In this document: positions 16,135 through 25,165 of the stretch, one piece after another
How positions within the stretch are numbered: position 1 is the first letter of the stretch
Layout of the letters: every line of letters begins with the position of its first letter
From: an uncultured Spirochaetota bacterium
GTDB taxonomy: Bacteria; Spirochaetota; Spirochaetia; Treponematales; Treponemataceae
Length of the DNA: 64,000 nt
Assembly (NCBI GenBank): GCA_944389415.1
Contig: CALXMF010000004.1
Span: 109,549 to 173,548, forward strand
Reading direction: 5' to 3'
Notes under the pieces: model-generated
The model's input: only the letters and a program-made list of their open reading frames with translations
What the model was told of the DNA's origin: nothing
The model's database searches: none
Position numbers and translations under genes: made by a program

Positions 16135-18443
16135 TGCACACCGCCATTTTCGGTAAACACAGTTGTAATTCGTTTTCCGCCAACAGTAAGCGGTATTCCG
16201 CCAATAGTAACTGTATGATTGCGCACTTCTATATCTACCGCAAAGAACGTATCGGCATCAATCTGCTGTGGTTTTTCTCCTTCAGGTGGCATTCCTTCAA
16301 GGACAACAGGTGTACCTGGCGCAGCCCATTCGCAGTCAAGGACTTCGACACAGTCTTTACCATTAGTATCAGTGTAATCCGCAGCAAGAAGCATTCCGCG
16401 GCTTTCTATTCCGCGCATTTTGCGGGGCTGCAGATTATCCGCGATGACAACTGTCTTTCCCAGCAGCTGTTCAGGAGTCAGATACGGGACAAGTCCGGAT
16501 AAAATAATCCGTTCTTCTCCGCTGCCGTCATCAAGTGTTTCAATATATAGCTTATCAGCTTCAGGGTGTTTTTCAACTTTGATAATTCTGGCCGTTTTTA
16601 ACGCTATTTTACTGGTAAAAAACGCTACCGGATCTGAAGCCTTTTTTATTTCTTTTTTTGTGTTTTTATTTTCTTTATTTTTTGCCGGCTGTTCTTTCTT
16701 TTTTCGTTCCTCCTGACTGCCAGAATACCTGAGCCTATACTCCGCAGTCTGTTTATCATCAAGCGGTCTGAAAAATATCTCCGGATTTGAAACAGATTCG
16801 AGACCTGTACAAATCCCCAAATCGTTCCAGGTAAGTCCGTCTGGGTTTACCGGATATCCAGTTCTGGAATCAGCAATTGTTTTGCCAAAAAAGGACATCA
16901 CTTTTTGCGAATATTGAGGCATATAGGGATGAGCAATAATCATCAGATCTTTGATAATATAACAGAGATCTCTAATAAGTCCTGCTGCCTTTTGCGGATC
17001 TGAAATTCTTGTTTTCCACGGTTCGCCATCCTGAAAGGCTTTATTTGCAACAGAAGACAGCGCAAACATTTCTCTGAATGCGTCTTTCAGCTCAGCCCAT
17101 TCAAGCAGTTGTGTTATCTTTGCTTCTGACTGGCGAACAGTATCCCAAAGAGCAGAATCACTTGGACCTTCAGGAATTTTTCCATCATAGTATCTGGCAA
17201 CAAATGTAGTTGTACGATTTACCAAGTTACCCAAATTACCAATCAGTTCACCATTCAGTTTTTCCTGAAAATCACTCCAGGTAAACTGTGTGTCTGATTT
17301 TTCCGGCCGGTTATAGAAAATATAGAATCGCCATGCATCAGCAGGGATACCGGACTCTTTAGCATCTGTACCAAATACACCAATACCTTTTGATTTTGAG
17401 AATTTTCCTGATTCATAATTTAAATATTCCGTACTAGACATATGATACAGTTTAGTCCATTCCCTTCCTGAGCCAATGAGGGTTGATGGAAATATTACAG
17501 TATGAAACGGTATATTATCTTTACCGATAAATTGAAATAAATCAACAGGAGGGTTTCCCTGTTCTAAAGAATCAGATGGCAGCCACCATGATTTCCAGTC
17601 AAAACTGTGCTTTCCTTCAGCTGTCAATTTATCTGCCAGAGCCTTTGTGATAGAAATATACCCAATTGGCGCATCAAACCATACATAAAAAACCTTATCT
17701 TCAAAACCGGCTTTGGGTACAGGAATTCCCCATTTCAAATCACGGGTAATAGCACGTTCATGCAGACCATCACGAATCCATGCCTGAGTCATCTGCACAG
17801 CGTTTTTAGCCCACTGGCCATCAACGCTTGCTTTCTCCATCCATGACTGGTATTTCTTCTGAATTCCGGGAAGATCTATGTATAAATGCTTTGTTGACTT
17901 AACATGCGGAGTTCCGCCGCATGTTGAACATCTGGGAGCCTTTAATTCAACAGGATCCAGAAGTTTTCCGCAGCTTTCACACTGATCGCCGCGCGCATCT
18001 TCATAACCGCAGTGCGGACAAACACCGCGGACATATCTATCTGCGAGAAAACGCTCGCAGTGAGGGCAATATAATTGTTCAATCGTATTTTCTTTTATAT
18101 ACCCATTGTTATCAAGATCCTTGAATAAGGACTGTACAATTTCTGTCTGCTGCGGAGTTGAAGTCCGTCCAAAATGATCAAATGCAATGTCAAACCATTT
18201 ATAAATATCTGCGTGAATCGCGTGATAATAATCGCACAATTCCCGCGGAGTCTTTTTTTCTTCAAGCGCTTTTGTCTCTGTCGCAGTTCCATATTCATCA
18301 GTACCACAGACATACATAGTGTCATAGCCGCGGCTCCGACAAAAACGGGCAAAGACATCAGCAGAAAGTACTTGGATAAGATTTCCCAGATGAGGAACAT
18401 TATTAACATAAGGCAATGCGGAAGTAATTAATCTTCGATTCAT
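16131..18443 (-). CDS. metG: Methionyl-tRNA synthetase
   Basis: The 770-residue class I synthetase charges tRNA-Met. HLGN replaces HIGH near residue 18. Two zinc knuckles lie around residues 127-180 (CPHC, CPHCG, CESCG, CSTCG), and KFSKSKGIGV is the KMSKS loop near 355. After a Lys/Glu-rich linker there is a C-terminal EMAP/Trbp111-type tRNA-binding domain (from VAFFTSKIALKTARIIKVEKHPEADKL on), as in E. coli MetRS. ATG 18443 fits homologues (NRRLITSALPYVNN); an open frame continues to 18500 but crosses the promoter. Confidence 0.97.
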   Translation of the reverse strand: MNRRLITSALPYVNNVPHLGNLIQVLSADVFARFCRSRGYDTMYVCGTDEYGTATETKALEEKKTPRELCDYYHAIHADIYKWFDIAFDHFGRTSTPQQTEIVQSLFKDLDNNGYIKENTIEQLYCPHCERFLADRYVRGVCPHCGYEDARGDQCESCGKLLDPVELKAPRCSTCGGTPHVKSTKHLYIDLPGIQKKYQSWMEKASVDGQWAKNAVQMTQAWIRDGLHERAITRDLKWGIPVPKAGFEDKVFYVWFDAPIGYISITKALADKLTAEGKHSFDWKSWWLPSDSLEQGNPPVDLFQFIGKDNIPFHTVIFPSTLIGSGREWTKLYHMSSTEYLNYESGKFSKSKGIGVFGTDAKESGIPADAWRFYIFYNRPEKSDTQFTWSDFQEKLNGELIGNLGNLVNRTTTFVARYYDGKIPEGPSDSALWDTVRQSEAKITQLLEWAELKDAFREMFALSSVANKAFQDGEPWKTRISDPQKAAGLIRDLCYIIKDLMIIAHPYMPQYSQKVMSFFGKTIADSRTGYPVNPDGLTWNDLGICTGLESVSNPEIFFRPLDDKQTAEYRLRYSGSQEERKKKEQPAKNKENKNTKKEIKKASDPVAFFTSKIALKTARIIKVEKHPEADKLYIETLDDGSGEERIILSGLVPYLTPEQLLGKTVVIADNLQPRKMRGIESRGMLLAADYTDTNGKDCVEVLDCEWAAPGTPVVLEGMPPEGEKPQQIDADTFFAVDIEVRNHTVTIGGIPLTVGGKRITTVFTENGGVH

Positions 18444-18452
18444 AATGTAACA

Positions 18453-18482
18453 ATGATAGTTTTTTAAGGGGTTGTATGTCAA
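18453..18482 (-). promoter_or_regulatory. Promoter of metG-femAB
   Basis: On the minus strand a perfect TTGACA (18482-18477), 18-bp spacer, TATCAT (18458-18453). The ATG at 18443 follows after 9 nt without a Shine-Dalgarno. Confidence 0.65.
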
Positions 18483-18554
18483 TGTGTTTTCATACAGCAC
18501 AGAAAAGTTGTGCAGAAAAACGCGTTAAATAAAACAGAATTATTCTAAAATTTA

Positions 18555-20525
18555 TCAATCTCTGCCATGACGTCTGCGTTTTGGCGGAGTCGTAATTCCC
18601 ATTGAAAGAGTTTTTTCTATATTATGCCCTGGTTCTATATCAACATTCCAATAAAAAGTGCAGGATAAAGATTTTCCAACAGGGACTTTATTCATCACCG
18701 ATTCCGCCGCATAACAGTCCGGCGGGCGACAAAATGAAACAGGATACTGACAATACCCAGCGCATTCATTTGGTTCAAATACAAGAGAAAGATTTGCACT
18801 CTGGTTTGATAAACGTACTATCGAGACGCCTTCATACTGCACAGTTCTTGCAGACATATCAGATTCTTCATAACATTCAAGATTATCCCCTAATAAGATT
18901 TCTGCAGATACTTCACTTGGTTTTTGTATCGGCACTTCAAAAGTTAACTCTGTCGCAAAGACAGCACTCACAGGATTACTATCATTGTTCATAAGGATAA
19001 AACGAACCTGAATACCATCTGGAGAACATACATAACTTTTTCTCAGTACAATTTTCTGCCGATGTTCACCATAATAACCTTCAGCAATAAGCTGTAAGTC
19101 CTTTTTCGGTTGTTCCTGTGTTTTCGGTCTATAAAAGCACTGAGAAAATACAGTATTGCCAATAGGAATGCCGTGCATATATTGGTCTAACAACTGCGGC
19201 GGAATCAGATGATCCACAAAAAGGTTTCTATCATACAGATCCTGTACACCATCTAATTGCAAATTACGCCTCAATCCAGATATACAGGAAACATTCTGAA
19301 CATCAAACATAAAAATACTGCCGCCGTTCGGCGTAATTCCTAATGTATATTTATGCTGTTTAAAGATATATTCCTGTTTTCCGTCCGCATTCACATCAAA
19401 ACACAGAGGAATACCACCAACACTTTTACCGGCTTCTGTTATATAACGTTCCGCCTGCAGCAAACTACGGTATGCATCCTGCTGCTGTTTTATTCCGGAA
19501 ATACCATACTTACCAAACCCTAAACAAGCTGCTCCATTCTGTGCCTCATACAATTTCTCGTATGCAGATATTTTTCTCGCCTTATCACCACATCTGCTTT
19601 GATAAATAAGATTACTCGTATTAATCATCTTCATATAAAAATTACGTGACTGCGGACAAGCAAGCAACCATTCTTGAATTGACATTGGTAATAGAGAATT
19701 GTTTTTACCTGATAAACGCTGCGCATAGCGGGCAAGATCAGAAGTTACAGAAGCAGGCACGTATACAGGTTCCATTCTGGGAACGGAACGAATATACCGA
19801 TATGGCAATATTGTTTCAAGGCGATCTTTATATTCAGGAAGAACAGTAAATAAATCCCTAAACCAACCGGTTTCAAGAAGCTTCATGCACAAAGGAATAT
19901 CAAAACGGCACACTGCGGCAGCTGGTATGTCAGATCCAGGCAATGAAGAATCAAGTCTATTTAACCACGCATGCGGAGATTCTTCAGGAGCAGGCAAATA
20001 TTGCTGTGTTTCAGGAAGAATACATATTGACCTTCCCATATCTTCGGTAATAAACGGATAGCACAGTTTATCTTTTGATGAGATAAGAGAGCTGTCAAGC
20101 AGAATGTATTCAAAATTACATTTATACAAAGTTAAAATGAGAGACGGATCCCAAATATCACAAATCAGTTTAGCTCCGCGCGGACGTTTACCAACAAATC
20201 TTCGAAGCGTAGTTGTCAAATGTTCGATTTGGGCGACACGGTCAGCAGGTATGAGCAGCGGCATAATAGGCTCATAAAACCCACCGCCGATAAGCTCAAT
20301 TTGCTTACGGTCAGACATCTCAGCGGCAAGTTCTGCAAATTCCGGATGATATTTTTCAAACCATTCAAGCTGGGGTCCTGAGAAATAAAATGTCCAGTTA
20401 CATTTTTGATTCGCATATAACAGACTGCAAAAAGGTCCCAAAACACGGCTATAGATATCTTCCATAACCGCATCGGTAAATGCACCTGTATATTGCTCAC
20501 CCAAAATGAGGCAGATATTATTCAA
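18555..20525 (-). CDS. GH57-like protein, catalytic motifs decayed
   Basis: A 656-residue cytoplasmic protein with the layout of GH57 4-alpha-glucanotransferases: an N-terminal (beta/alpha)7 part with ELIGGGFYEPIMPLLIPADR near residue 78, and DUF1925/DUF1926-like beta-sandwich domains after about residue 370. In active enzymes the nucleophile Glu stands in a segment like TERVWEP; here the corresponding stretch is CDIWDPSL (near residue 123). The DDGEKFG acid/base motif is replaced by CRFDIPLC (near 205), before the still recognisable ETGWFRDLF. It is probably catalytically inactive. It overlaps rnfB by 8 bp and is last in that operon. Confidence 0.7.
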   Translation of the reverse strand: MNNICLILGEQYTGAFTDAVMEDIYSRVLGPFCSLLYANQKCNWTFYFSGPQLEWFEKYHPEFAELAAEMSDRKQIELIGGGFYEPIMPLLIPADRVAQIEHLTTTLRRFVGKRPRGAKLICDIWDPSLILTLYKCNFEYILLDSSLISSKDKLCYPFITEDMGRSICILPETQQYLPAPEESPHAWLNRLDSSLPGSDIPAAAVCRFDIPLCMKLLETGWFRDLFTVLPEYKDRLETILPYRYIRSVPRMEPVYVPASVTSDLARYAQRLSGKNNSLLPMSIQEWLLACPQSRNFYMKMINTSNLIYQSRCGDKARKISAYEKLYEAQNGAACLGFGKYGISGIKQQQDAYRSLLQAERYITEAGKSVGGIPLCFDVNADGKQEYIFKQHKYTLGITPNGGSIFMFDVQNVSCISGLRRNLQLDGVQDLYDRNLFVDHLIPPQLLDQYMHGIPIGNTVFSQCFYRPKTQEQPKKDLQLIAEGYYGEHRQKIVLRKSYVCSPDGIQVRFILMNNDSNPVSAVFATELTFEVPIQKPSEVSAEILLGDNLECYEESDMSARTVQYEGVSIVRLSNQSANLSLVFEPNECAGYCQYPVSFCRPPDCYAAESVMNKVPVGKSLSCTFYWNVDIEPGHNIEKTLSMGITTPPKRRRHGRD

Positions 20526-21165
20526 TCAGATCCCCCTGCTCTGTTTTATCAGTTTTATGATTTATGTTCCTGATAAAATTCTCAAGACGGTCTGTCAGTG
20601 TACGTTTCGCATGAAATAATGGAATATCTGTATTATGCTTTAAATACTGCGAACATGTTGTATGTATTCCCTCAGGGGCGGCGCACCGCACAGCAACATT
20701 TTCTTCTGATTCCACCAATCGTATTAACGAACGCGGACAGGCATCAACACACAAACCACATCCTGTACAATTATCGGTGATAACAGCCGTATAATTAATT
20801 ATTATAATAGCTCTCTGAGGACACTTTTCAGCACAGGTTCCTAAACCACAGCAGCTGAATGGACAGTCAGTATGGCTGTGTATGCTGGAGACAAAAATAT
20901 TACAATCAGAAATCCCCGTATAAACAGCACGGGGGTTATTAAATTCTTTTTCATGACAACACAAGACAACTGCTTTTTTATGTGTCGGCACTGTCGAAAC
21001 AGGTTCTCTGAACACTGGCGAAACAATCTCATCAGCTGAAAACAATGTCTCTCCGACATAAAGAGACAGCTGTTTCATTGCAGGGGTAAGCACATCATAA
21101 ATAAATATTATAATAATACTACACAGTAAAATTATCAGCAGCAAAAAAATAAAAGACAAAATCAT
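20518..21165 (-). CDS. rnfB: RnfB-like ferredoxin subunit, lacking the N-terminal Fe-S domain
   Basis: 215 residues from ATG 21165, which has GGAG at an 8-nt gap (an ATG at 21189 is also open). One N-terminal transmembrane helix is followed by a short linker. Then comes the RnfB C-terminal part: DCPFSCCGLGTCAEKCP near residue 93 and CTGCGLCVDACP near 125, two [4Fe-4S] sites. The CGxCGxxGC Fe-S domain that normally follows the helix in RnfB is absent. In Rnf complexes RnfB accepts electrons from ferredoxin. Coupled to rnfA upstream (4-bp overlap) and to the GH57-like gene downstream. Confidence 0.75.
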   Translation of the reverse strand: MILSFIFLLLIILLCSIIIIFIYDVLTPAMKQLSLYVGETLFSADEIVSPVFREPVSTVPTHKKAVVLCCHEKEFNNPRAVYTGISDCNIFVSSIHSHTDCPFSCCGLGTCAEKCPQRAIIIINYTAVITDNCTGCGLCVDACPRSLIRLVESEENVAVRCAAPEGIHTTCSQYLKHNTDIPLFHAKRTLTDRLENFIRNINHKTDKTEQGDLIE

Positions 21166-21719
21166 TTCAGTACTCCAGGAACAAGCCATGATACATTAAT
21201 GACGCCAAGACCAAGCAGCAGCACCGCAACAGAAATAAAAAGCAATGCCCCTGTTGAAAACGCAGGAACAGGTTGCGCATACATAAGACGTTTTTGCAGG
21301 ATTCGAATAACAGGCAGCAGTATATAAAATGTACAGACAAAACAGATAGAAAATAATACAGCCTCACCAACTGTAAAGCTTTCGGATATTGCCAACACAG
21401 TCGCTAGAAAAGAAACAGAAAATTCGGCAGTAGAAATCTTTGCAGTAATATCCACTATAACCTGAAAAAACGCAGAAATAATAATCTGCACAAGTGCACA
21501 GAAAAAAGGAAACAGCATTATCATTCCAGCATCTTCGAGCAGGAGCCAGATAAAAAGTTTTCCAAATAGAACAGAACAAACAACGGTAATCAATGTTCTA
21601 AAGAAAAGCAGAAAAAAGTCAGAACCATAATCAGCAGTAACAATCCGGTTCAGACCAATACCATATACAAGAACAGCTGATGAAAATAAAAGATAATATA
21701 AAACTCCATAGAGCAGCAT
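21162..21719 (-). CDS. rnfA: RnfA-like membrane subunit, cluster cysteines missing
   Basis: 185 residues, six predicted transmembrane helices, the size of RnfA/NqrE. It is assigned mainly by operon position and hydropathy. The half-helix motif GxCPxLGVS that binds the intramembrane [2Fe-2S] cluster in RnfA is replaced by YGIGLNRIVT, and the second NCxxLGV motif reads SFLATVLAIS. The only other cysteines are not in matching places. Normal electron transfer through the membrane cluster is therefore doubtful. Confidence 0.65.
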   Translation of the reverse strand: MLLYGVLYYLLFSSAVLVYGIGLNRIVTADYGSDFFLLFFRTLITVVCSVLFGKLFIWLLLEDAGMIMLFPFFCALVQIIISAFFQVIVDITAKISTAEFSVSFLATVLAISESFTVGEAVLFSICFVCTFYILLPVIRILQKRLMYAQPVPAFSTGALLFISVAVLLLGLGVINVSWLVPGVLK

Positions 21720-21721
21720 AA

Positions 21722-22327
21722 CTATTGCTCCTTTACAGCCAGAAACAGCTTCTTTAAGAAAGTTAAAAACGCCAGAAGCAGCGCGGTCAGAATAATGCCT
21801 CCAGGAATAGTCGCAAAAAAGATTCCTGTCAGAATATGTTCCGGTGGAATTATCTGATACTGAACCGGACCTGTCAGCTGTGGTAATGTTATAGAACCGT
21901 ATCCGAATAATTCCCGAATAAAGAGGAAAACAAGTGAGATAAGAGTAATAAACCCGCTATACAACATATTCTTTTTAAGCAAAGGAAACAGAGGCATATC
22001 TTTATTTGCCAGCAGGCGGCCGATAATAAGCGATGTAAAAACCGGCAAAAAAAGCACAAAATTTAAAGAAAGTGACAGTAACGGATCATAATACGTAAGC
22101 AGTATACCAACCAACATATCTACAGAAGTCAAAAATAATATCATGAGCGGATTTAATACATTCTGCATACGAAGAATTTCAAGCATCCGTTTAAATAACG
22201 TACCAAATAAAATCAATAAATTAAAAGTAATTACCAGAATAAGACCATAAGTAAATCTAGGTGGGACAGGAACCAGCATTGTAAGTGAAACCGCCACATT
22301 TATATAAAAATTATTTTTTTGCTGCAT
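21722..22327 (-). CDS. rnfE: RnfE-like membrane subunit, cluster cysteines missing
   Basis: 201 residues, six predicted transmembrane helices. The local pattern SLIIGRLLANK near residue 105 matches the RnfE/NqrD 'NCIIIGRAEAFA' segment but the cluster cysteine is absent, and no GLCPxLAV motif is present near the N-terminus. The protein appears to contain no cysteine at all. ATG 22327 has AGGAAG upstream. It lies between rnfG and rnfA, the usual place of rnfE. Confidence 0.66.
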   Translation of the reverse strand: MQQKNNFYINVAVSLTMLVPVPPRFTYGLILVITFNLLILFGTLFKRMLEILRMQNVLNPLMILFLTSVDMLVGILLTYYDPLLSLSLNFVLFLPVFTSLIIGRLLANKDMPLFPLLKKNMLYSGFITLISLVFLFIRELFGYGSITLPQLTGPVQYQIIPPEHILTGIFFATIPGGIILTALLLAFLTFLKKLFLAVKEQ

Positions 22328-22331
22328 ACTG

Positions 22332-22814
22332 TCAGCTTCCTTTCTGAATAATTTTAAGAAGATACGCGAGACGATTCTCCCAGTAACGAACCTGCGTATT
22401 CTCTGCCGTCACGGCAAATAAATTTTCTGTTTTTTTATCTGCAAAAGCAAAACTAACAAACTCAGCCCGTTTCTGCGACTCATGATATAAAAATATAGCC
22501 GGTTTTGGACCACAAATCGTTGCAACACGAGCAATCATTGCGTAATCATACTGTTTACGAGCATTTGGCAGAGACTGAACATGGTATATAGCTACAGTCA
22601 TTGCAGCCGAATTATGTATTGGAACAGCATCTGTTACCGTATACATTCCCGGATATTGTTGTTCTAATACTGCTGTAATAGACTGCCTTAATCCCTCAGT
22701 TCTGAACGGTTTTGAAAAATATCCCACAGTCCATAACATACTGAACAGAAAAATAACTATGCCCATTACAATAGCGCTATTTATTAACTTAGTTTTCAGC
22801 TCATTGCTAATCAT
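22332..22814 (-). CDS. rnfG: RnfG-like protein without the flavinylation motif
   Basis: 160 residues, shorter than typical RnfG (about 200). One N-terminal transmembrane helix precedes a periplasmic domain. The [ST]GATxx[ST] motif, where FMN is linked to Thr by ApbE, is not present; the equivalent region near the C-terminus reads AVTAENTQVRYW. Assigned from gene order (between rnfD and rnfE), topology and size. It overlaps rnfD by 8 bp. Confidence 0.6.
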   Translation of the reverse strand: MISNELKTKLINSAIVMGIVIFLFSMLWTVGYFSKPFRTEGLRQSITAVLEQQYPGMYTVTDAVPIHNSAAMTVAIYHVQSLPNARKQYDYAMIARVATICGPKPAIFLYHESQKRAEFVSFAFADKKTENLFAVTAENTQVRYWENRLAYLLKIIQKGS

Positions 22815-23883
22815 TGATGAATCTCCTTAGCCTCTCTGCCAAAGGCAGCAATGTCTGAATATGCTGTTTATAAGTAATTTTTTCCTCAAAATACTGAATA
22901 AGAGGAGCCATAATATTACCTGCCAGAATCGCATATACAGTTCCAATAGGAGACATACCGCAACCGGCAACAAGGAATCCCAGAACGCCGGACATAAGGC
23001 CATAAATAACTTTTCCGCATACAGTTTGTGGTGTTGTACCAAACCATGGAAGTACAAAAAAGGCACAAAATAAAGTTCCGCCAGTACAGAGTGCTAAAAA
23101 CATATCCCCCTGCCCTAAAACACCACCTACCAGGAAAGAACCGAACAGCCGCACAAGTACAAGATACACACCTAGATAACATAGAGGAATCAGCCAAGGA
23201 ATCATACCAAAAGCCAGCAACACTATTGAAGCAAATAATATCAGGATATTAAATCTAAAAGCCGGAATAGAAGAACCTGAATCCCAAAAAAATGAAAAAT
23301 ACCCTTCCGGTATAGAAGTACCTATCCATTTAAAAACTACTGTATTGAGGAACTGAGTTACCGCCGTATCTGCAGCAGATATAGCAACGGTACCATTTTG
23401 TATTAATTGCAGCGATGGATTCCGGTTTTGCAGTTGCTCTAATGTAATTTCAGCTGTAGGAAACCAGGCAGAACCGACAAGAAACGCGATAACAATCGCA
23501 ATAGCAATTTGATTTGCCCACATTGCAGCGATTCCACCAAATGCATATCTTGTCAGCAGAAGCACAACACAGACAAGCACAAGTTCAGCACCGATTGGAT
23601 ATGATGCCGGCAACAACATTCCAATCAGTAATCCAGTTAAAAGCGGTTGAACAACAGCAATCTTTTGCCTGTGTCTAATAAGTTTATCCAGCAATTCCGC
23701 AAGAAATGATGCGACAACAGCTGTTAAAATAACAGCAAGAGCTCGATAATCTCCCATTATCATTAGAGCTGCAAGCTGTGGTAATAACAAAGCAACTGTA
23801 CAAATTGAAGAAAGCCGAACGGATGGACAAAGAAATACATATGGTTTATTAGTGATATGAGTATAATAAAAATTATCTTTCAC
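22807..23883 (-). CDS. rnfD: RnfD-like membrane subunit with altered flavinylation site
   Basis: 358 residues from a GTG start, about nine predicted transmembrane helices, similar to RnfD/NqrB in length and in the segment RRFIND/YKQHIQTLLPLAERLR at the end. The SGATPLA flavinylation segment appears as SAADTAVTQFLN near residue 170, and the following GSIGETS motif is replaced by SGSSIPAFRFN. It overlaps the rnfC 3' end by 11 bp. Assigned from order, topology and these altered motifs. Confidence 0.7.
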   Translation of the reverse strand: MKDNFYYTHITNKPYVFLCPSVRLSSICTVALLLPQLAALMIMGDYRALAVILTAVVASFLAELLDKLIRHRQKIAVVQPLLTGLLIGMLLPASYPIGAELVLVCVVLLLTRYAFGGIAAMWANQIAIAIVIAFLVGSAWFPTAEITLEQLQNRNPSLQLIQNGTVAISAADTAVTQFLNTVVFKWIGTSIPEGYFSFFWDSGSSIPAFRFNILILFASIVLLAFGMIPWLIPLCYLGVYLVLVRLFGSFLVGGVLGQGDMFLALCTGGTLFCAFFVLPWFGTTPQTVCGKVIYGLMSGVLGFLVAGCGMSPIGTVYAILAGNIMAPLIQYFEEKITYKQHIQTLLPLAERLRRFIND

Positions 23884-25165
23884 GACTCTGCTCCTTTATA
23901 CAACAAACCGTTTGATATAACGGAAGCCTGGCCGGACAAACAGCATTACACAACATGCAGGAAGAACAAAGCCCGGCTGTCTGTAAATACACAGGATTCG
24001 CCGGTACTGCACCGCACAGATGTTCATATAAAATGTCCGGGGCAAGTGATTCAGGACAGATTTGCCTGCATTTTCCGCATCGAATACATTCCTGCATCTG
24101 CAACGGCTTTTCTCGTTTTATAGGAAAATGGATAGATTTAGTCGTACGCGTTACAGGAGTTGATAAATCGAATACAGAATTTCCGGATATAAGTCCATTC
24201 ACAATTATCTGAACAGGGTTTTTAATAAAACCTCCGCATTCTTCAACAAGGCTGCTGATCGACGTACCTTCTTTTACGAGAAAAACTCCTGATTTTGATA
24301 ATGCGGCTCCGGTTACATATACAACACTATCCATACAGGGCTTTCCACGAACAACTGCATGATATGCAGCATAAGCAGTCGTGCTGTCAATATAAATATC
24401 AGCTGGCGTTAAATCGGGACAAACAGACTTCTTTTTAAGAAATTTTAAGATTTCCTGTTTCCACCCAAGTGGATATTTATTACCAGGTACTGGAACCGTA
24501 GAAATTTCTATGTGACTGTAGGACTGCTGGAATTCAGAGATTACTTCTGATTGCTGTTTTCGCTTTTTGCACAGTAATAATATTTTTGAAAAACCTGCTG
24601 CCGCACAGATAACAGCAGCTCCTTCTAAAATCTCACGAGTATAGTTTTCAGCAAGATAACTATCAACTCCTACAGAAGGATCGCGATCAAACATCCGTAC
24701 ACATAAAATTTTCCCTGCAGAATCAGATACCTGCTTTATCTGAGTAGATAACGATTCCGGTTTATCAAAAGTGTTTACAACACCACTCTGTGCAAGCTGT
24801 CTGCATAGTTGTCCTGATGAAAATTCACGCCAGTTCTTTACAGCCTGCTCTTTACCTAAAAATGAAAACGATCCTTGAAGTTTAACTTCTGCGGATAATT
24901 TAAAAATGCCATCAGATGAGAGTTTAGTCCTCATCCCTGTAACTTCTCCAGGGATTGAAGAACAGATGCTTATTTCGGAATTTTCCCATGGGGAGGCTAT
25001 TTCTTGTCCCTCGCGAACACAATCTCCTGTAGAGATAACAGGTTTTGCTGAGATATTTTTTCCGGCACCGGTAACCGGAATACATACTTCCGCAGGTATG
25101 CAGGCAGAAATAATATCTCCTTCAGGGTATTTATTATTAGGTAATATTTTAAAAATATCTATCAT
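23873..25165 (-). CDS. rnfC: RnfC-like Fe-S protein without the FMN/NADH-binding loop
   Basis: 430 residues from ATG 25165 (GGA at a 7-nt gap). The N-terminal barrel-sandwich/biotinyl-lipoyl-like part contains GDCVREGQEIA near residue 50. Two ferredoxin motifs lie near the C-terminus, CIRCGKCRQICP (about 360) and CSSCMLCNAVCP (about 400), as in RnfC. The central Rossmann part keeps GAAVICAAAGFSKILLL, but the glycine-rich GGAGFPT loop and the ECEPxxT segment that hold FMN and NADH are gone (SGVVNTFDKPES and FDRDPSVGVDSY instead). NADH oxidation by this subunit is therefore unlikely. Confidence 0.8.
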   Translation of the reverse strand: MIDIFKILPNNKYPEGDIISACIPAEVCIPVTGAGKNISAKPVISTGDCVREGQEIASPWENSEISICSSIPGEVTGMRTKLSSDGIFKLSAEVKLQGSFSFLGKEQAVKNWREFSSGQLCRQLAQSGVVNTFDKPESLSTQIKQVSDSAGKILCVRMFDRDPSVGVDSYLAENYTREILEGAAVICAAAGFSKILLLCKKRKQQSEVISEFQQSYSHIEISTVPVPGNKYPLGWKQEILKFLKKKSVCPDLTPADIYIDSTTAYAAYHAVVRGKPCMDSVVYVTGAALSKSGVFLVKEGTSISSLVEECGGFIKNPVQIIVNGLISGNSVFDLSTPVTRTTKSIHFPIKREKPLQMQECIRCGKCRQICPESLAPDILYEHLCGAVPANPVYLQTAGLCSSCMLCNAVCPARLPLYQTVCCIKEQSRER

